Assembly: GCA_025716815.1 (NCBI GenBank)
Contig: JAIXMN010000029.1
Span: forward strand, 1 to 64,000
Source: Dichotomocladium elegans
Taxonomy: Eukaryota > Mucoromycota > Mucoromycetes > Mucorales > Lichtheimiaceae
Direction: 5' to 3'
DNA: 64,000 bases
Within the stretch, counting starts at the first letter, position 1, and each line of letters opens with the position of its first letter. Positions 11,348 to 22,900 of this stretch are shown piece by piece. The notes under the pieces are model-generated. The model was not told the origin of the DNA. It saw only the letters and a list, made by a program, of their open reading frames with translations, and made no database searches. A program made the position numbers and the translations under genes.

Positions 11348-12049
11348 TTAATGGTCGTCTACATCTTTCGGGGAAGGGGCACCCTCTAAAGAGGGGCAAT
11401 TTGCATGTTTCAAGCCTTTTGAGTGTTTCGCCTTCAGTCGTTTTGTCTTGTGGACGCGTCCACTAGACACCCCAGAGGAAGAAAGGGCATGTTTCGTGAG
11501 TTTGCCAATTTCGTCGAAGGAAGGTGGGGTTGAAACCGCCACCGGCGTTTGCTCGCAAAGAGCATTCGTCTCGTCTTTTTGCATTTCCTCATGTCGGGCA
11601 TCACCAGTAGGGTTTTGGTCAATGGGCGGCGGTTTGGGAATCTCGGAATTTTTAGGACATATTTTGGCCGCCAAAGCCAAGGACGAGAGATCTTGTATGA
11701 CTCCAGCGAGGGGTTTTGCAGGCCGTTTAGAAATGACACCTGTAGCCTTGGCTGGACAAGACATGGACTTATGTCCACTCAAGTGGCAATGAAAGCATTC
11801 ATCACACGCCTGAACTCTGCTAAGTGTTTCGCCACTAGGGTCAAGCAACTTAACATGAGAAGGGAGCGAAGCTCCCTTGGGAAACTGAATCGTTACCCAC
11901 CAATCTGCAGAAGGAATGTTCGCAATGCGAACATTCACGACCTTAGTTACAAGGCCAAACGCTTTAAGCGAGCTCACAAAGTGAGACTTATCGCAGCCAT
12001 ATGGACATTTGTACATGCGGTACAGGATTTTCGGTTGGCTACCGGTCAA
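11348..12049 (-). pseudogene. LINE ORF1, RNA-binding protein with zinc knuckle
   Basis: A minus-strand frame of 233 codons without a good ATG at its 5' end (the frame opens behind a stop near 12120). It carries one CCHC zinc knuckle, CFHCHLSGHKSMSC (C-x2-C-x4-H-x4-C), preceded by a basic, RRM-like region and followed by a low-complexity polar tail. Position and order (ORF1 then endonuclease ORF2) identify it as the nucleic-acid-binding ORF of a LINE. The frame itself is intact, so it is younger than the Tc1 relic beside it. Confidence 0.75.
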
Positions 12050-12359
12050 AGGTAGGAAAGAAGTAGTAGGGTGGAGTATTTTTTCGGGAAGTGCAAGAAA
12101 AGAATAATTGAAGCAAGGGAATTACTACGCGCACAGAAAAAAATTAGGTAGTTTAGGAACCCAGCCCACGCACAACCTGGCGCAGACACAACCCTCTGCG
12201 TTGAAGTGGTACGCTCAGCCGCACACAGTTTCCTTTCTATTCCGTTCCCCACATTTCACATTAAGATTCCATGTCACTCACAAATATTATAAACATGCAG
12301 AAGCCATGATACGGACCTTACAGAGTTCACCACCGCAATGATTTGCAGGCTAAGAAATG

Positions 12360-13115
12360 CTGGATGAATTACGTGCAGATTAATGACAACTTTGGAATGG
12401 CAAAGACAACAGCGGAGCGATGTTTGGCGATATTTTACGCGACGAAGGGTTCACTACTATAAAACCTCGTTCTGAGTGCCATTAGCTTTTACATAAAAAA
12501 ACCTTACAATCTCTGCCAAAAAAGAGGTATTCAAACTCTTGGTTGAACATCTGGGTATTGTAACCAATACATACGTAGAACCTTTCAGCGAGATGGCCTG
12601 AAATGCCTTAAAGTCCCAAAGCTCTTTTCATGCAGCCCCATAGTAAAACCTTTTCTGCCTGTTCGCCATCAATGAACAGAATGAAATGGGTTAATATGAA
12701 ATTCATTTGGTCACAAGCAAATCTGAGAAGGTCATTTGGTCTGATGAGTCTTACTTCTACCGAAAGCATAATGACAGCGACGCGAGAGTTATGAGAAAAA
12801 ATGAGTAGCTCTTGACGAAGTATATTCTGCCTACACGCCAGTATGGCAGGGGATCACCAATGGTTTTGTGCTGCTTTTGGGCAGGAGAGTTAGGTGCTTC
12901 GGTTATGTTGCAGGTCAAAGTAAATCAAGTCAAGTACATCAAGTGACTCAGTGCGCACTTCCTATCATCATTTGAGAAATTGGAAGAAGATCAGGAATAT
13001 GGTTCCGTATTCAAGAGAATGGAGCTAGTTATCACACTGGCTCATACGCGAAATAGTGGATAGCCAAGGCTAAGATTAACGGCTTTGGGAGGTGGCCAGC
13101 CCAAAGCATTCATTT
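12360..13115 (+). pseudogene. Tc1/mariner transposase relic
   Basis: Plus-strand fragments in several frames match the Tc1 transposase plan: WSDESYFYRKHN (first catalytic Asp with its DES context) near 12740, then a VLCCFWAGELGA-like block near 12870, then FQENGASYHTGSYAK and INGFGRWPAQS near 13010-13100, which corresponds to the second catalytic block and the WPxQSPDLNP signature. Stops and frameshifts occur throughout. Terminal repeats were not found. Confidence 0.6.
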
Positions 13116-14340
13116 CAACCTATATGATAAATATGGAAATGGTTGTTAGTCCGAAAGCTGAGGGCCTATCAAATTTCAACGCGATAGCCGACGTGGCAAT
13201 TCGCCATCTCACCCACATCTGCCAACTCTACCTTCCTATTGGTTGCACGTTCGTATGTTTTTTATGCTCTCCCGCTCAATCTTTCTGTACATCCACTCGT
13301 TCTTGCGTTCGGAAGCAGGCAATCACTATTTATTATGTTGCGGCCAAAGCACTGCACCAAGGTTGCCATGACCGTCTCTGGATCCAGTGTGCTGAGAAGA
13401 ATGTTGTAGTGTTTGACATTCGCCTTTATGCGATTATGGCTGACCAGTTATTGGATATCTTTACAGCCCAGTACCAGGAGACGATTGGTGTCCAAGTCGT
13501 TAGACAAGATCAAGATGAATAGTGCCTTCATTGCTTTCAACGCCCCTGAAGTCCCCAGTCAGTCCACAACCACGGGCGTAGCCGGACGTCGTCAAAGCGA
13601 GTGATGCCGTCATTAATTTTACTATTGCTTTTGCGAGACTCCTTATGCGTGTTGATATTAGGGCACAAGTGGATGCATCGAGGAAACGAGGATCTCAATA
13701 TTGCTCTATACAAGCCAGATTCCCTAGCCTATTTTGATAGAGCCAAGAAATCTGCTTGCATCTTCAGCGTAGCGATCAAGCGTGTTGGCTACGCACAAAA
13801 ATGTGCTCTAAATGACTCTTTCAAACTTGGCCACGGGTGTAAGTTGATGGTAGACCATCTGGTCAGAATCAAAATCCCATCGCCTGTCGTCTGCAGCCTG
13901 TAAGCAGCTGCTATAAAATCATATGCATCATTATTCTGAAAATCAATAACGACAGGGATAAGGTGCAGGGGATTTACGATGGACGTTACGTACAGTACAA
14001 GGTTGTCTACCGTATGATGGAAATATGTGATTTGAAGTTCCTTCTTCCTGACGTCTATTTCATTGTTACCACCCATACTTGAAACTTTGCTCAGGCTTCA
14101 GGGACATTTAATAGCACCTACATTTGGATGAATATATTTTTACGCTGTCTCTATGGAACATCGTGGAGGATACTGGGCGTTGAATAGATGCCAGCCATAA
14201 AAACAAGCTTTTGAGGCCGCAAACTTCAAGATGGTGTTTGGCACCGGAGGCGTTCAGATGGAAGTCCTTTGACTCACCTAGAGCACTTCGAAAGAAGAAG
14301 GAGAGCTTATAGGTACAAAAATGCAAATAGGGATCTTAAA
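13116..14340 (+). pseudogene. Decayed coding region, family not recognised
   Basis: Open frames at 13116-13522 and 13601-13903 lie in the same frame but are separated by stops; a third piece continues to about 14080 in another frame. The best stretch (13680-13900) reads SLAYFDRAKKSACIF and FKLGHGCKLMVDHL and has protein-like codon use; a later piece reads YRMMEICDLKFLLPD. This looks like a once-coding gene, possibly a copy of a lineage-specific family found beside transposons, but I cannot name it. Confidence 0.35.
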
Positions 14341-16927
14341 TAGCAGAATCATTTGTAAAGCTTCTGAACGCTTGCTCATGTTACTAGGTCAAGGATGGCT
14401 CTAATAAACAGTGCGAAGGGGCCTGTGGGAAGCCGGCAATTGCTTGGGATTGATTAACAATGTCGCACTGATTGAGTGAACTTCCATGCTTTCGCATCCC
14501 CGCGTCGCATTATTATAATTATGACAAGTAATTGCACACCGATGCGTGGTACTGTTGCACAAATTTGGCAACGACTGCCCAATGCGAAAACGTCGACCAC
14601 TTCAATATCAACCATAATAATCCCTTATCGAGAAATTGATAACTCATATTAAAACAATAACATTTATGCCGGAAAACATTTCACTTATGCACCTAGAAAG
14701 CATTGTTACCATTATGAATCATATGCAAGGAATCCTAATACCCCTTGCACTATGTGTAACAACTCTGTCAATGCGGCCGTAAATTACCCTATCTCGACAA
14801 AGGAAGATAATGACGACACATAGCATCGCAGGACCTTTAAAATCTTGAGCCTCCCCAAGTCCCTTCAAATCCATCAACTAGTTTTTGTCTGTCTTCTCAT
14901 CTGAAATCCTAGACAAGGTAGACTAATGCAACACGTTTTTTCCTCTATGAGCCATTTCCGGTCCATCCGACATAGACAAGCCCGATCGAAATTGGTCATA
15001 CATCAATGATTTGCTTCCTCCGGCAGCTGTGTTCTTTTATCGTCCTCTTACTTGTAAACGGCATCTTTGACAATAAACTTGTGAACTTCGAGATCCATAT
15101 AAATGGAGAAACAATGTATTAGATCGACAGTGAAAATAAAGACGAAGGTTATCATATAGACAGCAATTGAACCCCATTGAGCTTCATGTCACTGTCTGCA
15201 TTTTCACTGACATTGGTTATCTGGCCAACAGCTTAGTACTTCGAAGAAACTGCTTTACTCGAAATAAAATGTACACTGGTTATATCACTGTATTTCCCTG
15301 CTTCTTACTCTCGTCGAGTCATCTTTGCCGCACAACATCTGTGTCTATATGGATTGTGGCTGGTGGCTGGTTGATGAATCTATGTCAACATCAGCATCGT
15401 AATACCTCTCCTTTCTTGCTGCTTACCTTTTTTTCCACAGAGATAAGAGTTGGTTCTTTGCCGGTTAATTATGTTGAGCGAGGGTTTATAAATGGATAAC
15501 CATGCACAGAGGCACCAATTCACCCATTCGAGCGCGGTTATTAAAGCCATCGAGTGCTAGGAACATTATCGCACAGGCCACTATCAAATGGCGTATACCG
15601 TCACATAGTTTAATCCATATGGCCGCTATGTCGGTGAGAACTGTCTCCATCCGATATGGAGGCTCTGATGGAAGCAGGTTGGTTGGCTGATATTAAGCAT
15701 CATTTAACAAAAGCTCCTCTAATACTGTATGCCAAGAATATTGTCTGAAGTGGATCGACTTGATCTCGCAGATGTGGTTTGCATCGACCGCAGTCTCTGA
15801 CATTGTAAATGTTCGCCGGCGTTTATGGAGTTTCCTTAGATAAGTCGCATCATACTTCGTGTACATTGATCGCCCGTTAGAGTGACATTCTTGATTTCCA
15901 TTAAATCGTATCAGTATAACAAGTTGGAATAAACCCTGCTCGGTCAATATGGTTCCGCAAAAGCATATCACTATAGCAAAATATCATTGTAGCAAATATC
16001 ATTATAACGGGCGGCCACTGTACTCTTCTGTCTTGGATGAAGCTAGTAGAATCCCAGAGTAAATGGGCAGCAATCTCTGTGAACTGAGGGCCATTTCCGG
16101 AAGGGATGTTATGGAGCTCTGTACTTGAGTCATTTCCGTCAGTGTGAGCCGGGATCAGATTGAGAGGATCGCACTTTAAAAGATCGGACATGCCCTTTGA
16201 TGGAGTTCATTCAGAATTATTCTTTCAGTGGGCTGGGACCCGATACTTTATCTGCGTATGCATGGTGGACAGTGTATAGGGTAAGGGCTGCTGGCTTATC
16301 AAAGTACATTAATCGTCCGCGTAGCTCTATCTGCAGTACTTCCCATCAACTAAACAGAAACATATTTTCATGACAATGGCCTCGAACATCTTTACCAGGG
16401 GACCTGCGTTCTGCATGACGTTTGTTTGAGGGTGTATGCGTGTTTTGAGGAAGAACTTCGAGTGTTGGGCCGGCGGGGATATGGCGCGATATATCAGCCG
16501 GCTGTTATATTACACGACTACTATACTGACCCCCATTAAAAAGGTAATGTTTTAGATGGGAGGGTGGTGCTGAAGCCAAAAATAACTGCATTCAGATTAA
16601 GACGAGTTCAAGGATCACCTTGATGGATATGCGCTATTGCTCGAAACCAGTTTCAGTCCATACGATAATAGGTATGTTCAGGACAATATTGGTCCAGTTC
16701 CGGTGTGGAGCTAATCCTAGACGATGGTGATAGAGAGTCATAGCCTGAAAGCTCGTTGAGGACGTATAAAGCAAGTGAGGAAAGCTTGATAAGTGCGGCT
16801 AGATATTTACTGGCAAGAAATCATAAGTTGCGGAAAGATCCGTTGAAAAAGCGAAGAGTGTTTTTTAAAGAGCGACCTTCTCAATCTGGTTCCTGCCCAG
16901 ACTGAAACGTCCACAAAGGCTCCTGCA
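14341..16927. other. Long intergenic stretch, no gene supported
   Basis: About 2.6 kb of AT-rich DNA with only short unrelated open frames on both strands (for example 15167-15499 and 15901-16191), none with motifs, introns or neighbours to support them. It separates the transposon-rich left part from the gene-dense right part and presumably holds the promoter of the gene starting at 16928. Confidence 0.5.
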
Positions 16928-19900
16928 ATGGACACGACGCAAGTACAGAACCCCAGAGCGCTACATCAGGAAAATGGTCGCAGCCCAGAGAGATCGTTGC
17001 CCATTCACTCTGGAGCTTCGGCAGCTTCGCCCAAAGTCGAGGAGTACCGAAACATGATGCAGCATATTCTCAATAAAATCCATAAACGCCGGCGACCCCC
17101 TACAGCACTAGCATACCTGGCGGAATGCTATCGTTCAATAGAGCATGCACTGTCATTTGAAAATGATGAGGTCGTTGATCTATTAATCCAGCTGAGAACA
17201 GCGCTTCTTTTATGCGAGAAGAGCTCCCTTGGGGCTGATATTTTATACTATAGGTATAGAACGTATTTTACTTTATGTCTGGGAATTATGACCCTCACGG
17301 TTTTATAGAGACAAACGATCCCCATCGGCATCATGTACAAACTCACCTATCGCCTCGCCTCAGGCCATGGCAGCTACATCATTGCCAGAGGCTGAAATTG
17401 ATGCAACCATGTCTGCGAAATCAAGTCGATCCATGTTTGATAATATTTTGGGCATATTGGACGATCTTGTGTTAAATGATGCTCGATATCAGTCAACCAA
17501 CGTGCGACCATCAAGGCCACCATATACGATGCAGACGATCCTCATCGACATAGCGGCGATATTGATCAAATTATGTGATGATACACACCATTTGATAGCG
17601 ATCGGTGCGTCGATGCTCCCAGCTTTCGACAGCTTTAACAGCGGCTCATTAATGGGTAAACTGTTGGCTCTATATGTTGATACCCTTTTACCAAAGCTTG
17701 CTCAGTGTAATCAGTCTGCAAAGAACCGATTATTGTCTATGCAAAAGGATGGTAAGCAGTAGTGAAGGAGATGTATTTACGATATTGATGTTCGACGTAG
17801 GTTCGTCAATCAACCGCCATCAACATTCACATAGCATGACGCCATCGATTAGCATTCACAGCCCTGATGCAAACGATATTGACGAGCAGCGAGCAACCCA
17901 CCTCACAGTGGACACTCGACAATCGCCAATCCGGTCGCAAAAATCCTCGTCTGACACATTTTCTAAACATTCTACGCTTATGGAAGCAGATGCTTTGTAT
18001 TCGTCACTTCTGTATTTCATTATTCAATATCTCGATCCCTATCTGTCCTTAGTGGGCTCAGAGACGACCGAGCCTTTGGCGTTTAGCATGATTCGACAAT
18101 CATCGTCTATATTCAACTTCCATCGCGCACTGCAATATATGATCAATCAGAAATCCGATATCTATCTCGACCTTCTGAATGCCATATCCTATGGTTCTAC
18201 GGAAGTAAAATTTCGCGCATGTCAAATATTATTTCACTACTATGGCACAAGTACAGGCCATGTAGTAGTTGCGGAGTCTCTTCCAGCGCTCGGTTATAAT
18301 GAAGAGATCAGTGTGCTAAGAACGGCAATGGACCGGCAGACGTACGAGGAAGAGCGGCAACGACAACAACAACAACAAACTGACCCAACTTTCCTTGAAA
18401 CTATGATCGGCTCAAGCGCTGCTTTGAATGTTAATGGCATCAATCGTAAATATCGTGCTTCAGTCGCACATGCCGCAAGCAATGCAACAGAGCAATCTGC
18501 AGAAATATTGACAGAGGATGAAAGCCATATATGGTATCCACATATGTTTCTTGAGCGAGCGGATGAACCGGCTGTGCAAATTCAGAGATTCTCGACAACC
18601 ACTTCGCTGTTCGGCACCGTGGTGTATGACGATCTTGACGGGGCTTGTTGCAAGGAGTGTTTTAAACCTATTCAAGGATTTGGTTTACGGTGTTATCAAT
18701 GCAAATGTAGCCTTCACTACAGTTGCATGGGAAACAATGACCTTGGAATTATGCTTTACGTCAAGGAAGGCGGCATACAAAAGGTGGTCAGCCCACAATT
18801 TTCCATTATTCCCACACAGCCCCGGACTGTCGCTGCTATTGACACGCGGGATATCGCCGAGGAAATCCATCTTTTTGGTCATCACTTTCAGCTAGTCAAC
18901 CTTTTTACGTTGATACCATGCGCATCATGTCGTTTTCCGCTTTGGGGTATATCATATCAAGGCTATCGTTGTGCAACCTGTAATCGATTTGTTCATTCGA
19001 CCTGCCTGGCTGCTGCATCGAGAGATAACGGTTTCAAGCATGAATTATCAACTATCCATAGCTGCCATCCGTATCAACCTCTTCGCGAAAGCGACACAAA
19101 GATTTCGCAGGAGAATCTTTGCCAAAATCTCAAATCGTACTATGGGAATATGCTGCCAACTTCAGACAAAGACCTGGAGAACTGTAGCTTTGAAGAGGTC
19201 TGTCTGATGCTTAACGTTCTGCTCTTACAGGACAATATTTTACGATGTGGCGTTGCTTCCGGCTGTCTTTTGATCGGTCAGGTTTCGGATGATCCGTTGC
19301 TTGGGTCAGAATGGATATCGCCGAATGTCTCTGAATCGTACGGCACGCAGCGGATTATGCATGCTTCACCTGTGCTTCGTGATGCCCTTCAACTCTGTTT
19401 GGATTATATTATGAATGACTGCTCTCAACCATCCCGATTTCGTTCGGATTACTACGGTAGCAAACCACGAGATCACGGTGAATATTTATTGAGTCAGGAG
19501 ATCTACTTGTCACATATATGCGCTATGATGAAGTCCCTGGTGCTTGAGACAAGGTGCCATCGAAATATCCATGCAGCAGGTGGCCACAGTCACCTTCAGG
19601 TGGAGACATGGGACGAGGATCTCAGTGACGCAGACCGCAAAAAGTCTCCAGAGGTTCTCGACGGCAACTCAATGGTCGATTGGATAATTGAAAACTTGCG
19701 CTTCAAGAGCCGGAAATCTGCAGTAATGTTGTTGCAACATATGCGTAACCTTGGTCTCTTGGAACGCCAGGACGGATCACCTGTTCTATTCTTTCAAGAG
19801 GACAATCCAATCTGCATATTTCCTATACCTTTTGCGATTGATTTCTCACCGAAGGTTGAATCAGTCATAGATGCGATTGATGCCTGCCTCGCTGATATTG

Positions 19901-22900
19901 ATATTACTCTTAACGAATACGGCATGCTATTACTTGTGCGTCGGTGTTGGCCTGATCCTTTTCTTTCACAGTACATATGCGAGCGGTTGATTCACAGTGT
20001 GTTTTCTTGGGTCTTTGACGAAGACGAGAAGCTCTCCATAATACATGCTGAATATGCCGGTAATAAGCAGCAGCTCCCCGGGGTCCGACAAAATCGGTGG
20101 GCTCAGGCAGCACAGATGGCGCTTATGTTGAGGATGAAGAATGGGGCAGGAGCTCCCGACAAAAACCGCCAGAGCATTTCATTTTCTAATGCGATTGGTA
20201 TAAGCAGTGGGGCCGGTAGTGTGTACGTCACAACAAGGAACGCCCTGAGAGACAGATACATCGCGCGATGGGTGGCCGCGATACATGATATGGATCGAAA
20301 AGCGTACGCTGCAATGGCCTTTGACGTGATTGAACGTATTTTGGATGGAAAGAGCGAGGGCGATACCTTGCCCGAATGGGTCAGCGCGCGCGATAAACAG
20401 GTAATGAGAGTTAGAATGGAAACAACTCAAACTGACGTGAAGTTATCAATAGCGAAGTACTGTCGCACGATTAGAAGAGTTTGCCGGGTGCCTTTTAAAA
20501 CTGAAAACCTGTGGCCTCGCTTTCACTGCTTTTGACACAATCCTGAGGCAATGGTTAGACAAAGCATACGATGAATTTGAACAACAAGGGATACTTATGG
20601 TAAATGAGGAACCGCCGTGTTAATATTCAGTACCTGATAACCGTTCTATAAACAGGAAAAAGAACCCGTCGAGGTCAAGAATCTCGCGAAACTGTTCTCA
20701 TCAAAGATATCTGTGCCCAAGTCGTCTGTTGCGGCACTGCACACCGGTGCGCTGTCTGAACCCGGCCACACTCTCGATGTGATTCTGTCGCAATTCGAAG
20801 CAGGGGACGAGGAGAGCGTAAGTCGTGGTATTCGATGGCTATCCCTCATCATGCACGCAGGGTAAGCGGTTGAAATAATGTCACCTTATGCATTGAAGAG
20901 CTGACAAATTGACTTAGGACCGGTATCCCTTCAAGCTCAGTTACAAAGATTGGGAGATACCTTGTTACCGCGAAGGCATCAATCAGGATAACTGCTGAAT
21001 TCATCAAGCTACTCTGGTTCCAAGCTGTTAACGTCCTCAATGTCTTTGTTTCTCGAGCAGTGATTATAGATGTGATAGGCTATCTCAATGAGATTGCTCT
21101 CCAGTCGCTGAGGATGAAAGAAAATAGCCAACATTTGCTAGTGGAAGAGTTGAAGGAGTAAGGACATCGAGCGTACGCTTAAATCAACGCCAGGTTACTA
21201 ATGGTTTTATATACGTATACCTCCAGCTCACAGGCGTTTATCAAATATTCAGTCGTACTTACTTGCTTCGCTTACAATTGCCCTCTAAGCAATATCACCG
21301 ATCTAAATATCGTTCCTTATTTTGGTGACCATATTGCGCAGCTTTCGTATGTATATACAATTAATTGTATGTTCATACCTAATGATTTTTATCTTTAACA
21401 GGCAGAGCAAACGGGCATCTATACACACAGAAAACCCAGCCCCAATGCATGTTGATGAAACAACCCCCATCATCCAGTGTATGCTTGAATATCTGAAATT
21501 TGACCAACTTAATGTGCGCGTTGACGTCCTGAAATCGTTCTACGCTCTCATCCATTGGGGTTTTGGCATTGGCAATAAGTCAGACTTTATATCCAAGTGC
21601 TCATCATCTCTGACGGCAGCGTAAGTGGAAGCCATGATATGCATGATATTTTCAAACTTATCATATATCTGTAGAATCTGGGAAATGCTTCCTCCATCCC
21701 ATGATCACATGAGTGATATCAACCTTAGTTTGTTGATGAGGCTCATGAACTCGGACCCATGCCAATTTCAGGCCTGTGTTTACGAAGTATTTGAGAATGC
21801 CAATTGGGAAGTCCGGTACGAAAGTTTTTCGAAAGCACAGGCAACATTTTAAAAGCCATACACTTTGTAGTTATCAGGGACTTGATAATGTCTACGGGCT
21901 ATTCACAAAGATGGATGCGGCATTTCAAACCAAATGGCTTCCAATGCTATCTTATCTTGGTCCAGTATTCAGCTACTTTGTTGGGAGCCTATGGGACAGA
22001 GAGGTATGAGAATAACAACTGATCCCGCAGATACTTAGAATTATATGACAGGAATATGTACGGTCGAAGGCTTTCGGACTCATTCGTACTTTCGGCACCC
22101 TGCATTTACGATCAGCGTTCCGTTGCTGGGAGGCATATTTTCTGTCTGCGACGGACCAGCAAAAAACGCCTGTAATCAAAATGATGATCCAGCTGAACGC
22201 ACTTTTCCCGGATTGGCAAGTGATACAGTGGGAGTCTTTGCTAGAAGGCCTTGAAACCATGCGGAGCATAAAGTCAGATGGGCAGTCAGTGGATATCTTG
22301 GAGAGTTACATGCGTTCGTCAGCCAACCGACTGCCGCCGAAGAATGACGACCAGACTATGGTTGAAACAGAAAATGCCAGAGTTCTAATGCTAACCTTGG
22401 CACTGCAAATGCTGGCCAATCATGTGCCGGTGGATACCATTCAAATATCGCGTCTGAAGTATATTCTAGTCGACTTTATGGGCTTTTCGAACTGTCAGCG
22501 CTATGCTGCTTCTGGCGAGTGGATTGTATCGTTTGGAGACTTATCCTACGATTACACGAATGCACTCCATTGCACCTGCATTCTGTCAGCTTCCCGGGGA
22601 TTAAAAAAAGTCTTGGATAGTTTTGCACCGTTGCCCGCCGAAACGGTCGCATCCATGACCCCTGAAGCTTTAGAGCAAAATCGACTGAGATTGGCTGAAA
22701 ACAGCAGCCCTGGTGTTCACTTCATTGATGTTGTGCTCAAGCTATTTAATTCGGGCGTTGACCTTACAAAACTCAACCACATGCTGCTTAAAATCTGGCT
22801 GGAAACTACCTTGATCGTAATGTACAAGGTTAGTATGGGTAATAGAAAGTATCTAAAGTGATTGGAATAACATTTCTTTTAGCACAATATTGTCGAGCGC

